A stretch of DNA of 64,000 bases, taken from the NCBI GenBank assembly GCA_017934525.1, contig JAGBJJ010000011.1, positions 1 through 64,000 of the forward strand, given 5' to 3'. Shown in pieces: positions 8,557-16,818 of the stretch. The first letter of the stretch is position 1, and every line of letters starts with the position of its first letter. The stretch is from Prevotella sp. (lineage in GTDB: Bacteria; Bacteroidota; Bacteroidia; Bacteroidales; Bacteroidaceae). The notes below the pieces were generated by a model, which saw only the letters and a program-made list of their open reading frames with translations, was not told the DNA's origin and searched no databases. The position numbers were made by a program, and so were the translations under genes.

Positions 8557-8705
8557 GGGGAAATGGGCTTAATGGGGGGTGATGGGCTGATGGGCGGTGA
8601 TGGGGTTGATGGGCAAAATCTATTACCGCCCATTAGGCCCATTAACCCCATTAGACCCATCACCGCCCATTAGCCCCATCACCGCCCATTAAGCCCATCA
8701 CCGCC
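8557..8705. repeat. Inverted array of 8-10 base ATGGG / CCCAT units
   Basis: About 140 bases are built from short units with an invariant pentamer. The left arm (8561-8615) has six ATGGG units separated by 3-5 bases; after an AT-rich spacer (about 8616-8624) the right arm (8625-8705) has seven CCCAT units. The arms are inverted: the 15-mer at 8590-8604 is exactly complementary to 8656-8670 and again to 8675-8689, so a long RNA or DNA hairpin with alternative registers is possible. The right arm covers the 3' end of the four-helix-bundle gene and encodes its last residues; the left arm ends shortly before the histidine phosphatase start. Confidence 0.93.
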
Positions 8706-9317
8706 ATTCCATCCATTTCGGCGCTGCCACTCCTTTCGCGCACGATACATCTCCTCTTTTATACCGCCATGCGCTTTGAAGTCGCGCTTCTGCCACTCTA
8801 TAAGCCCGCGTATGAGCACATCACACTGGTGAATCAGCGTGATGGCTATGTTGGCTATCGTCTCGGCCGAGCGCTCCCTTATCTTCTCACGATAGACAGC
8901 CGAGTCAAGATGCGTCTTGCAAAACGCACGAGTCTGGATGCATCGAGGATCGCTGGCCGACCACTGCTCCAAACCGCGCACACGCAGAAAATCCTCGTAG
9001 TCGAGCAGCAGCTCGTGTAGCGACGCCCGGTTCACATTCGTCAGCTTAATCTCCATCTCGCGCGAAGCAACACCGTCTATATTACCTTCAGCCAGGTTCT
9101 GCTTGCCCGACCTGGCAGCCTGCACCATCTGGTCGATGGTGCGGTCGCCCACAGTCAGAAACGTATGTGCGAAATAATATGTCACATCGTAGATACACTC
9201 TGCTTTGCGGAATGCCTTCAGCGTGTGATAGTCGTTGTCTTGTCGCAGGAATCCCTTGTCTTCCTCCATACCTTTTGCGTCTCTGATGCCGCCGTCAGCA
9301 TGTACGACAGCTGTCAT
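8679..9317 (-). CDS. Four-helix-bundle suffix-domain protein
   Basis: A 212-residue, helix-rich cytosolic protein. GFLRQDNDYHTLKAFRKAEC followed by IYDVTYYFAHTFL and QMVQAARSGKQNLAEGN match the four-helix-bundle family (S23/Avd-like, suffix-domain subgroup) found in 23S rRNA intervening sequences and as diversity-generating retroelement accessory proteins. Here there is neither an rRNA nor a reverse transcriptase nearby. Residues RASLHELLLDYEDFLRVRGL form a conserved later helix. The final dozen residues (NGWNGGDGLNGR) are encoded by the repeat array, so the tail length probably depends on it. A -7 box just upstream supports the start at 9317; 9269 is an alternative. Function unknown; a nucleic-acid-binding role is inferred. 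Confidence 0.82.
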   Translation of the reverse strand: MTAVVHADGGIRDAKGMEEDKGFLRQDNDYHTLKAFRKAECIYDVTYYFAHTFLTVGDRTIDQMVQAARSGKQNLAEGNIDGVASREMEIKLTNVNRASLHELLLDYEDFLRVRGLEQWSASDPRCIQTRAFCKTHLDSAVYREKIRERSAETIANIAITLIHQCDVLIRGLIEWQKRDFKAHGGIKEEMYRARKEWQRRNGWNGGDGLNGR

Positions 9318-9333
9318 TTAAAGAAATCTGCGG

Positions 9334-9341
9334 CAAAGTTA
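9334..9341 (-). promoter_or_regulatory. -7 box for the four-helix-bundle gene
   Basis: Reads TAacTTTG on the minus strand, 17 bases before the ATG at 9317. No clear -33 TTTG is present. Confidence 0.5.
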
Positions 9342-9391
9342 CGCATTTTTTTTCTATTGCACAGGCTCAGACCTGAAAAGCTTCCATAAAA

Positions 9392-9423
9392 TTTGGCTTT
9401 TATCTTGTTTTTTCGTACTTTTG
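9392..9423 (+). promoter_or_regulatory. Bacteroidetes promoter for the DUF308 gene
   Basis: TTTG at 9392-9395, a 20-base spacer and TActTTTG at 9416-9423 fit the consensus fully. The box covers an upstream TTG that could be read as a start, so translation must begin later, at the ATG at 9454. Confidence 0.8.
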
Positions 9424-9453
9424 CAGACAAATCAAGCAAAAAACATCAATGTT

Positions 9454-10134
9454 ATGAACATCATCCGCAACTCTATCCTGCGTGCAGTGGCAGCCCTCGT
9501 GGTGGGAGCCCTGCTCATCAAGTATCCCGACACGACACTCTCGGGACTCACCATCGCCATCGGCATCCTCTTCCTCGTGGCGGGCATCATCTCGCTGGTT
9601 GCCTGGGTCTACCAGCGCCAGAAGACGCCGTCGTTCTCAGTCTACTCAGCCGACGACAAAGTGATTCAGAACACCCAGCCCATGTTTCCCGTGGTGGGAC
9701 TGGGCAGTCTGCTACTGGGTGCCATCCTGGCCCTGATGCCCGAGACGTTCATCCGCCTGCAGATGTATTTTGTGGCCGCTCTGCTCATCCTCGGCTCGCT
9801 CAACCTCTACATGAATCTCATTGCCGCCCGCACTTTCGGCCACGTGTCGGCAGGCTTCTGGCTCATGCCCACCGTCATTCTGCTGGCCGGCATCGTGGTG
9901 ATGGTCAAGCCGATGGAGAGTGCAGCTCTGCCGCTCATCATCCTCGGTTGGGGCATGCTGCTCTTCGGTGTGGTTGAGATGATCTGCTCGCTGAAATACT
10001 TCCAGCTGAAGCGCAAGGCCGAGAAGGCTCCTGAAGAGGCTGAAGCCATCCCGTATGACGAACCCCGCGATGCTACGGCCGGCGAGGGAGCAAATGCCGA
10101 AGAAGACACCCAGACCAGCCTGACCGAGTATTAA
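9454..10134 (+). CDS. DUF308 (HdeD-like) membrane protein
   Basis: A 226-residue integral membrane protein. Six hydrophobic segments (IIRNSILRAVAALVVGALLI, GLTIAIGILFLVAGIISLVA and four more) pair into the short repeated hairpins typical of DUF308/HdeD proteins. HdeD is linked with acid resistance in E. coli, but the role in Bacteroidales is not known. The last 45 residues form an acidic, disordered-looking cytosolic tail rich in Glu and Ala. I place the start at 9454 because the upstream TTG lies inside the promoter. The gene is divergent from the four-helix-bundle gene and 27 bases ahead of the peptidase gene, with which it is probably co-transcribed. Confidence 0.83.
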   Translation: MNIIRNSILRAVAALVVGALLIKYPDTTLSGLTIAIGILFLVAGIISLVAWVYQRQKTPSFSVYSADDKVIQNTQPMFPVVGLGSLLLGAILALMPETFIRLQMYFVAALLILGSLNLYMNLIAARTFGHVSAGFWLMPTVILLAGIVVMVKPMESAALPLIILGWGMLLFGVVEMICSLKYFQLKRKAEKAPEEAEAIPYDEPRDATAGEGANAEEDTQTSLTEY

Positions 10135-10161
10135 TAAACCACAAAGAAGAAAACCACTGCC

Positions 10162-11511
10162 ATGAAGCGACTACTCGCATGCTTCGGCCTCTGCTGCGCC
10201 CTGTCGGCAGCAAGCGCCCAATCTTTCGATGAATACTTCGAAGACCGCACCCTGCGGCTCGATTATGTGATGGCCGGCAACAACCACGAGCAGCACATCT
10301 ACTTTGAGCAAGCCTACGCGTCGCCCCGCTGGGCCGGACGCAAGGCCCGCTTGGGCGAGATGTTCCTGCGCGGCAACGGTCAGCTCACCGTGAGTGACCA
10401 CAAGACGGGCCGCACACTCTACGTGCACACCTTCTCGACGCTCTTCCAAGAGTGGCAGGCCACCGAGGAGGCCACGCGCCTGAACCGTGCCTTCCAGACA
10501 AGTTACAACGTGCCTATGCCGCGACAGAAAGTCGACGTCACCGTGACGCTCACCGACTTCCACGGTCGCGAGAGCGCCCGTCTGACGCATACCATCGACC
10601 CGGCCGACATCCTTATACGCCAGACGGGCCAGGCCTCTACGCCTCACTACTACATGTGGAAAGGCAACGGTCGGCAGGACAACGAGCCTGCCGACATCAC
10701 CGGCTGCATCGACCTGGCCATCGTGGCCGAAGGCTACACTGAGGCACAGATGGGCAAGTTTTACCACGACTGCCAGCGCGCCGTCGACGCCCTGTTTGCC
10801 CGCGAGCCTTTCGCCTCACTGAAAGAGCGCTTCAACGTGGTGGCCGTGGCACCTGTATCGACCGACAGCGGCCCCAGCGTACCGCGCATGGGCGTATGGC
10901 ACAACACGGCTGTCGGCACACACTACGACACGTTCTACAGCGACCGCTACCTCACCACAAGCCGGATGCATCACCTCTACGACCTGCTGGCGGGCATTCC
11001 CTTCGAGCATATCATCGTCATGGTGAACACTGACCTCTATGGCGGGGGCGGCATATACAACCAGGTGGACATCTCGACGAGCGACCATCCCACGTTCAGC
11101 CAGGTGCTCGTGCATGAGTTCGGCCACAGCTACGCCGGTCTGGGCGACGAGTATTTCTACGACGACGGCTACGAGAGCATGTACCCCGCCGACACAGAGC
11201 CCTGGGAGCCGAACCTGACAACACTCGTCAACTTCGAGAGCAAGTGGGCCGACATGATACCCGAGGGTACAGCCGTGCCTACCCCACCGGCCGTCATTCC
11301 CAACCACCGTTTCATCAAGACCGACGAGGAACGACGTGAACTGAACGCCGCCACGCAGCGCGTGGGTGTCTTCGAGGGCGGCGGCTACCAGTCGAAGGGT
11401 GTCTACCGCCCTGCCCAGGAGTGCCGCATGAAGGTGAACGAGGTTGACGACTTCTGTCCCGTCTGCTGCCGCGCCATCCGCCGCATCACCGACTTCTACA
11501 CCAGCCATTAA
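10162..11511 (+). CDS. M64 family metallopeptidase (IgA peptidase M64 type), secreted
   Basis: A 449-residue protein with a signal peptide ending near ASAQ (residue 20). Residues 21-150 form the beta-rich N-terminal domain common to Bacteroidales M64 proteins, and the rest is the peptidase domain. The zinc site is HEFGH at 318-322 followed by GLGDEY (327-331), with CRMKVNEVDDFCPVC near the end as a conserved cysteine pair. The founding family member is the IgA protease of Clostridium ramosum; most Bacteroidales members have no demonstrated substrate, so IgA cleavage should not be assumed. The upstream DUF308 gene is 27 bases away. Confidence 0.9.
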   Translation: MKRLLACFGLCCALSAASAQSFDEYFEDRTLRLDYVMAGNNHEQHIYFEQAYASPRWAGRKARLGEMFLRGNGQLTVSDHKTGRTLYVHTFSTLFQEWQATEEATRLNRAFQTSYNVPMPRQKVDVTVTLTDFHGRESARLTHTIDPADILIRQTGQASTPHYYMWKGNGRQDNEPADITGCIDLAIVAEGYTEAQMGKFYHDCQRAVDALFAREPFASLKERFNVVAVAPVSTDSGPSVPRMGVWHNTAVGTHYDTFYSDRYLTTSRMHHLYDLLAGIPFEHIIVMVNTDLYGGGGIYNQVDISTSDHPTFSQVLVHEFGHSYAGLGDEYFYDDGYESMYPADTEPWEPNLTTLVNFESKWADMIPEGTAVPTPPAVIPNHRFIKTDEERRELNAATQRVGVFEGGGYQSKGVYRPAQECRMKVNEVDDFCPVCCRAIRRITDFYTSH

Positions 11512-11546
11512 GCCCATCGCCCAGAGCGATGCAGCCAAAAGCTGAT

Positions 11547-11587
11547 AGCAACGGGCCCCACCGCTCCGAGCGATGAGGCCCGTTGCT
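11547..11587 (+). terminator. Hairpin downstream of the M64 peptidase
   Basis: Positions 11547-11557 and 11577-11587 are exact complements (11 bp, GC-rich) around a 19-base loop that contains its own small CGCT/AGCG stem. It lies 35 bases after the peptidase stop. No strong T run follows, so a rho-independent function is likely but not certain. Confidence 0.6.
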
Positions 11588-11614
11588 GATTAGGATGTGA
11601 TACACTTGCAAACA

Positions 11615-11670
11615 ATTTTGGCCAGAATGAATCGGATAACGGCCTAAATTCGATTCATTCCGGCCAAAAT
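11615..11670. repeat. Intergenic palindrome with GGCCAAAAT core, copy A
   Basis: Arms 11615-11634 and 11651-11670 are complementary at 19 of 20 positions around a 16-base spacer. Each arm carries the core CATTCyGGCCAAAAT. The same core recurs three times at 60091-60158. The element lies between the convergent M64 peptidase and udk genes and could be a bidirectional terminator or a dispersed palindromic repeat. Confidence 0.75.
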
Positions 11671-11731
11671 CTTATGCCAGGGCCACCGCCATGCAGAGCC
11701 ATAGGACTGCAATGCAGCAGAAGAAAAGGCA

Positions 11732-12346
11732 CTAAACGCCCGTGACGATGCCCTCGATGTAGGTCTTCAGGATATGAATGCCAGTCTTGTTCTCACCACC
11801 GGAGGGGATGATGAGGTCGGCAAACTTCTTGGTGGGTTCAATAAACTGCTCGTGCATAGGCTTGAGCACCTTCTCGTAGCGGTCGAGCACCATATCGACG
11901 GTGCGGCCACGCTCCACGACGTCGCGCCGGATGTTGCGGATAAGGCGAACGTCAGCATCGGTGTCTACGAAGATTTTCAGGTCCATCATATCGCGCAGCT
12001 TCTTGTAGTGGAGCGCCATAATACCCTCGATGATGATGACAGGCTTAGGCTCCACATGCACCGTCTCAGGCAGACGGTTTGAGATGATATACGAGTAGGT
12101 GGGCTGTTCGATGGCCTCGCCTGCCTTCAGCTTGCGTATGTGCTCGGTGAGCAGCTTCCAGTCGAAAGCGTCAGGGTGGTCGAAGTTGATGGCGCGGCGC
12201 TCCTCGTCGGTCATCCCCGTGGTGTCGTTATAGTACGAGTCGAGGGGCACGATGGCTGCACAGTGAGGCGGCAGCACCTGGGCAATTTTCTTCACGACGG
12301 TGGTCTTGCCCGAACCTGTGCCGCCGGCGATTCCGATAATAGTCAT
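11732..12346 (-). CDS. udk: Uridine kinase
   Basis: A 204-residue cytosolic P-loop kinase that phosphorylates uridine or cytidine to the monophosphate in pyrimidine salvage. The start at 12346 puts MTIIGIAGGTGSGKTT at the N-terminus, with Walker A GGTGSGKT at residues 8-15; the longer open frame runs back through the neighbouring gene and has no family match. Other Udk blocks are PLDSYYND, NFDHPDAFDW, QPTYSYI, IIIEGIMAL, and the LID-like RDVVERGRTVDMVL. Length is normal for the family. It is the last gene of a three-gene unit with a uracil-DNA glycosylase family gene (1-base gap) and a secreted nuclease, which suggests salvage of nucleosides from degraded nucleic acid. Confidence 0.95.
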   Translation of the reverse strand: MTIIGIAGGTGSGKTTVVKKIAQVLPPHCAAIVPLDSYYNDTTGMTDEERRAINFDHPDAFDWKLLTEHIRKLKAGEAIEQPTYSYIISNRLPETVHVEPKPVIIIEGIMALHYKKLRDMMDLKIFVDTDADVRLIRNIRRDVVERGRTVDMVLDRYEKVLKPMHEQFIEPTKKFADLIIPSGGENKTGIHILKTYIEGIVTGV

Positions 12347-12347
12347 A

Positions 12348-12962
12348 TTAAGAATTGAAAAATAGAGTAATAGCAACATAAAAGAGGGCTGGCGCCTGAG
12401 ACAACAGCGCGAAGACCTTGCGGTAGGCCTCGGCTTTCTGAGTGAGCGGGGCGGGATAGGCACGCGATGTAGACGGCATGCGGTAGATGCGCATCGGGCG
12501 GCCGTCGAGCTGAAACTCAGAGTACTGACCTGTCTTGGGTTCATCCACCCCGAACTGGCGGCAGGCTATCGCCGTGGCCAGCTGTCCGGCCGTCACCACG
12601 GTCTGGCAGTGCGGCAGTTGCCGCAGCATAGTCTTCAGGTCGGTCTCTTCCACCACCTGCAGGTCTTTGTCGCTGGCCGTGCCGGTGGTACGCACCACCT
12701 TGGTGCAGGTATCGTAGAGCGCTATGCCCTTCTCAGCGAGAAAAGTCTCCAGGGCCTCCAGGTCGTATGTTTTTTCATGCTGTCGCACGAAGTGCATGGC
12801 ATCACCGAAGAAGCACAGCCCCACGATGCGCCACATATCGTTGGTGAAGTTAGGATAATAAAACTTCATGCTCCACCGCTTCTCTGCCGGCGGAAACGTG
12901 CCAAGCATCAGCAGCCTGGCCTCTGTAGGCAAGAAAGGTTCAAAGGGATGCGACTCGGCCAT
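12348..12962 (-). CDS. Uracil-DNA glycosylase family protein
   Basis: A 204-residue protein of the uracil-DNA glycosylase superfamily. LLMLGTFPPAEKRW is motif A (the GxFP-type water-activating loop), FYYPNFTNDMWRI a conserved substrate-side block, and MPSTSRAYP the C-terminal motif B loop (here PSTS in place of HPS). The Bacteroidetes form lacks the four FeS cysteines of families 4 and 5, so it is closest to the Mug/SMUG-like branch. A role in removing uracil or mismatched bases from DNA is inferred; activity cannot be judged from sequence alone. It overlaps the nuclease gene by one base and is followed by udk after one base, so all three are tightly coupled. Confidence 0.82.
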   Translation of the reverse strand: MAESHPFEPFLPTEARLLMLGTFPPAEKRWSMKFYYPNFTNDMWRIVGLCFFGDAMHFVRQHEKTYDLEALETFLAEKGIALYDTCTKVVRTTGTASDKDLQVVEETDLKTMLRQLPHCQTVVTAGQLATAIACRQFGVDEPKTGQYSEFQLDGRPMRIYRMPSTSRAYPAPLTQKAEAYRKVFALLSQAPALFYVAITLFFNS

Positions 12963-14008
12963 TACTTTTCTTTGATTACATACACCACCGTCGGCAGGTG
13001 GTCGCTGTAGCCGTCGAGCCAGGCACCGCCGGCATGGGTGCGCAGCGTGTTGCCCTTATACTTGCCCTCCTTCTGGAAGAGGTAGTCGCGGCGGAAAATC
13101 TGGTGATTGAAGTATTTCAGCGTGGAGTAGTCTTTCTGCCCCTTCTTGTCGAGCAGCGACTCTGAGACGATAATCTGGTCGAAAAGGTTCCAGCGGCCGT
13201 CGTACTGCAGTGTGCCGGTGCCCGAGGCGAGCACGTCCCACCAAGGATTCCACAGTCCGCCCTTCTCTACGTCCTTCATCTTACGCTTGGCCCCCAGAGC
13301 CTCGGCCATCGACTTGTCATGCGGGTCGTCGTTCATGTCGCCCATGATGAAGATCTTCACGTTGGGGTCCTCGCGCAGCAGCGAGTCCTTCACCATACGA
13401 ATCTGGCGGCCACCCTCCTCACGATAGAACGAACCGGCAAATCGCGACGGCAGGTGATTGACGATGACGGCCACATGCTCGCCTGCCAGCATGCCGCTGA
13501 CGGTGAGGAAACCACGCGTGGCGCGCAGCGAGTCTTCAGGACGTATATATATATAAGGTATGAGCTTCACGTCGCGCACCTGGAAGAAGCGCGGGTTGTA
13601 GAGCAGGGCGCAGTCGACGCCGCGCTGGTCGGGACCCTCGATGTGAGCAAACTTGAAGCCACGCTGGCGCAGCGGCTCCTGGTCGCAGAGATCCTGCAGG
13701 CACTTGGCGTTCTCCACCTCGCTGACGCCAATCATAGCGCAGCCCACGCCAGGCAGGCGGTCGGTGCCCATCTCGGCGAGCACGCGCGCCATGTTGCGCA
13801 GTTTGTGGGTGTATTTCAGTCCGTTCCACTTGTACTGCCCGTCGGGCAAATACTGGTAGTCGTTGTGCCCGGCATCATGGCACGTGTCGAACAAGTTTTC
13901 AAGATTGTAGAAGCCTACGCCATAAAGAGCGAATTTCTTCTCCTGGGCAAACGAGACGCCAGCGCCGATAAGCACGGCCAGCGCCATGAGCAGCATTGTC
14001 TTTTTCAT
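12962..14008 (-). CDS. Secreted endonuclease/exonuclease/phosphatase family nuclease
   Basis: A 348-residue protein with a signal peptide (MKKTMLLMALAVLIGAGVSFA) and one complete EEP domain. All catalytic blocks are present: FYNLENLFD (Asn), SEVEN (metal-binding Glu), NHLPSR (His), GDMNDDP (Asp/Asn pair) and SDHLP near the C-terminus (Asp-His). The fold includes DNase I, exonuclease III and phosphodiesterases; export makes an extracytoplasmic nuclease or phosphodiesterase most likely. A full promoter lies just upstream. It heads the unit with the glycosylase-family gene and udk and is divergent from a TonB-type receptor, so it probably supplies nucleotides from external nucleic acid. Confidence 0.9.
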   Translation of the reverse strand: MKKTMLLMALAVLIGAGVSFAQEKKFALYGVGFYNLENLFDTCHDAGHNDYQYLPDGQYKWNGLKYTHKLRNMARVLAEMGTDRLPGVGCAMIGVSEVENAKCLQDLCDQEPLRQRGFKFAHIEGPDQRGVDCALLYNPRFFQVRDVKLIPYIYIRPEDSLRATRGFLTVSGMLAGEHVAVIVNHLPSRFAGSFYREEGGRQIRMVKDSLLREDPNVKIFIMGDMNDDPHDKSMAEALGAKRKMKDVEKGGLWNPWWDVLASGTGTLQYDGRWNLFDQIIVSESLLDKKGQKDYSTLKYFNHQIFRRDYLFQKEGKYKGNTLRTHAGGAWLDGYSDHLPTVVYVIKEK

Positions 14009-14052
14009 ATCAGGTTCTTAGTTGTAATTCAATAATTATTGATGTTCGCCTG

Positions 14053-14084
14053 CAAAGTTACGAAAAAGTTTGCAAACAAGCAAA
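14053..14084 (-). promoter_or_regulatory. Promoter of the EEP nuclease unit
   Basis: Minus strand TTTG (14084-14081), 20-base spacer, TAacTTTG (14060-14053), 44 bases before the ATG at 14008. Matches the Bacteroidetes consensus fully. Confidence 0.82.
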
Positions 14085-14186
14085 CGATTCATTAAGTTTT
14101 TAGAAGCTACGCTTGCATACGCCGCCAGGCCACACCATCAGGCATTACTATTTCACCGATAGCCACGTAAGAAAAACGAGTGAAAG

Positions 14187-14218
14187 TTTGGCATCTTCGC
14201 ATTTTTTACGTATCTTTG
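14187..14218 (+). promoter_or_regulatory. Promoter of the TonB receptor unit
   Basis: TTTG at 14187-14190, 20-base spacer, TAtcTTTG at 14211-14218, 41 bases before the ATG at 14260. It is divergent from the nuclease promoter about 100 bases away, so a regulator bound between them could control both units. Confidence 0.82.
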
Positions 14219-14259
14219 TGCCCAAATAACCAATAAACAACAACAATAAACACGTTTTT

Positions 14260-16797
14260 ATGAAAAAAACACTCAAACTTGCGGCGATGGCCTTATGCCT
14301 CGCTCCCGCAGCTCAGGCACAGACGGAGGTCGACTCCGTGGCACAGATGATGCAGGACGAGCAGGCATTCACCTTCACCGAGGCACAGCTGGGCGGCGAC
14401 GACGACGTGACGGACAACATCACGCTCATCTCGTCGAACCGCAACGTGTATGCCAGCCAGGTGGGCTACCGCTTCAGCCCGGTGAGGTTCAAGTATCGCG
14501 CCTTCGGCTCGAAGTACAATGAGATTTACATCAACGGCAACCCCGTCAACGACGCCGAGCGCGGCGAGTTCCGCTACTCGTTCGTGGGCGGACTGAACAA
14601 CCAGACGCGCTCGCAGGAGGCGGCGCTGCCCTTCGAGGACAACCTTTTCGCCATGACGGGCATGGGGGGCTCTAACAACTACAACTTCCGCCCGTCGAGC
14701 TTCGCCACGGGGCAGCGTGTCTCGCTGGCCGGTGCCAACCGCAACTACACGGCACGCGCCATGTACACCTACAACAGCGGCCTGACCGAGAAGGGATGGG
14801 CCTTCACCGGCAGTCTGACCTACCGGTGGGCCAGCCGCGGCTACATAGAGGGCACGTTCTACAACGCCTTGTCATACTTCCTCGGAATCGAGAAGATGCT
14901 CAGCGACAACCACTCGCTATCGCTCGTCACATGGGGCAACCCCACGGAGCGCGGCGCACAGTCGGCATCGACTGACGAGATGTACTGGATTGCCAACAAC
15001 AACTTCTACAACCCCAACTGGGGCTATCAGGACGGCAAGGTGCGCAACTCGCGCATTGTGAAGGATTTCGCTCCCGCTGCCCTGCTCACCTGGGACTGGA
15101 AGATGGATGACCAGACGAAGCTCGTCACCTCGCTGCTCGGCAAATACTCGATGTACAGCAGCTCGCGACTGAACTACAACAACTCGACCAACCCCGCACC
15201 CGACTACTACTCGCTGATGCCCAGCTACTACTACGACGTGTGGGCTCCCTTCGACGGCGACCGCACCGACGCCGGCTTCGGCAACTGGGCTACGGCCTAC
15301 GAATACCTCTCGGCATCGAAGGCTAACCGCCAAATCAACTGGGACCGTCTCTACTGGGCCAACCGCATGGCCAACGTGCAGGGCGTAGACGCCATGTACT
15401 ACCAGCAGGCTTACCACGACGACCAGCTGAGCTTCTCGCTGGCCTCCACGCTACAGAAGCAGCTGAGGAAGAACCAGAGTCTCGTGGCCGGACTGAACCT
15501 GCAGACAAACAAGGGCATGCACTACCAGACGATGGAGGACCTGCTGGGCGCCAACCAGTTCCGCAACATCAACAGCTACGTCGTGGGCACCTATGCCGAG
15601 ACCGACGCTCAGGTGCAGTACGACATGAACAACCCCAATCAGGCCATCCGCGAGGGCGACCGCTTCGGCTACGACTACAATATCTTCGTGAACAAGGCGA
15701 ACGCATGGGCCACCTACAGCATCGACAACAACCGCTCGCACCTCTTCTTCAGCGGACGCATCGGCGGCACCACCATGCAGCGCGAGGGCAAGATGCGCAA
15801 CGGTCTGGCTCCGGAGAACTCCTTCGGCAAGGGCAAGACGGCCAAATTCCTCGACGGCGGCGCCAAGATGGGCATACAGCATGAGCTCTGCGCCGGCAAC
15901 ATGGTGACCATGGGCGTGGGCTACGAGCTGAAAGCTCCCCAGGCCCGCAACGCCTTCTCGGCCCCACAGGTGAACAACGACTTCACCACCAACCTGAAGA
16001 ACGAGAAGATTTTCTCGGCCGAGGTGGGCTACCAGCTGCAGACTTCGTGGATGAAAGCCAACCTGAACACTTATCTGAGCCGACTGACCGACGTGTCGGA
16101 ATACTCGATGGCCTACAGCGACATACAGAACTCTTTCTCCTATATCTCGCTGACGGGCATCTCGAAGGAGTACATCGGTGCTGAGCTGGGCGTAGACTTC
16201 AAACTGTCGAACATCTTCAACATCAAGCTGCTCGGCACCATCAGCGACGCTCAGTATACCAATAACTCGAACGTGCGCTACATGCTCTCCGACGGTACGC
16301 TCGACACCGACGGCAACCTCTACCGCGACGACGTATGCATGAACAAGGGCATGCGCGAGGGCGGCACACCGCTCACTGCCGGTTCTATTGATCTGAGCTA
16401 TCATGCCAACGGCTGGTATATCGACCTCATCGGCAACTACTACGACCGCATCTACCTTTACTATTCGCCCATCGTGCGCTACTACAAGGACTTCCCCAAA
16501 GACGACAATGGCAACCGCATCTTCTCTGACCTCGAACAGGCCAAGGGCAAGGGCGGCTTCATGCTCGACGCCTCTATCGGCAAGAGCATCTACACACGTA
16601 AGGGACAGCTATCCATCAACCTGATGCTCACCAACCTGCTGAACAACATCAAGATTGTCACAGGCGGCATGGAGCAGAACCGTCGCGATAAGGATGAGGA
16701 GGGTGAGACCATCCGCACCTACTCCTTCAAGGACAGCCCCAAAAAGTTCTATGCCAACGGCACCAACGGCATGCTCATGGTCTCGTATAAATTCTAA
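14260..16797 (+). CDS. TonB-dependent receptor-like outer membrane protein
   Basis: An 845-residue protein with a signal peptide (MKKTLKLAAMALCLAPAAQA) and a long beta-barrel region of alternating aromatic strands ending in MVSYKF, the usual C-terminal barrel signature. The N-terminal part is shorter than in SusC proteins and has no carboxypeptidase-like domain. A plug-like segment about residues 55-140 contains NEIYINGNPVND and GGLNNQTRS. It is probably an outer membrane importer. The two OB-like lipoproteins after it (21 and 35 bases apart) probably form its surface complex. Given the divergent secreted nuclease and the downstream NUC1 nuclease, oligonucleotides or nucleosides are the most likely substrate, but this is inference. 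Confidence 0.85.
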   Translation: MKKTLKLAAMALCLAPAAQAQTEVDSVAQMMQDEQAFTFTEAQLGGDDDVTDNITLISSNRNVYASQVGYRFSPVRFKYRAFGSKYNEIYINGNPVNDAERGEFRYSFVGGLNNQTRSQEAALPFEDNLFAMTGMGGSNNYNFRPSSFATGQRVSLAGANRNYTARAMYTYNSGLTEKGWAFTGSLTYRWASRGYIEGTFYNALSYFLGIEKMLSDNHSLSLVTWGNPTERGAQSASTDEMYWIANNNFYNPNWGYQDGKVRNSRIVKDFAPAALLTWDWKMDDQTKLVTSLLGKYSMYSSSRLNYNNSTNPAPDYYSLMPSYYYDVWAPFDGDRTDAGFGNWATAYEYLSASKANRQINWDRLYWANRMANVQGVDAMYYQQAYHDDQLSFSLASTLQKQLRKNQSLVAGLNLQTNKGMHYQTMEDLLGANQFRNINSYVVGTYAETDAQVQYDMNNPNQAIREGDRFGYDYNIFVNKANAWATYSIDNNRSHLFFSGRIGGTTMQREGKMRNGLAPENSFGKGKTAKFLDGGAKMGIQHELCAGNMVTMGVGYELKAPQARNAFSAPQVNNDFTTNLKNEKIFSAEVGYQLQTSWMKANLNTYLSRLTDVSEYSMAYSDIQNSFSYISLTGISKEYIGAELGVDFKLSNIFNIKLLGTISDAQYTNNSNVRYMLSDGTLDTDGNLYRDDVCMNKGMREGGTPLTAGSIDLSYHANGWYIDLIGNYYDRIYLYYSPIVRYYKDFPKDDNGNRIFSDLEQAKGKGGFMLDASIGKSIYTRKGQLSINLMLTNLLNNIKIVTGGMEQNRRDKDEEGETIRTYSFKDSPKKFYANGTNGMLMVSYKF

Positions 16798-16818
16798 ATC
16801 AATGGAGGAACTCAAACT

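Noticed and set aside
8679..9317. Diversity-generating retroelement
   Set aside because: The Avd-like protein is present, but there is no reverse transcriptase and no template/variable repeat pair anywhere in the window.
8679..9317. 23S rRNA intervening sequence
   Set aside because: The gene family is found in such sequences, but there is no rRNA around it here.
12347..12544. N-terminal extension of uridine kinase
   Set aside because: It overlaps the upstream gene and is out of keeping with the family; the P-loop sits right after the ATG at 12346.
15451..16404. 317-codon minus-strand ORF opposite the TonB receptor
   Set aside because: Antisense shadow; no motif and low-complexity Val/His/Ala composition.
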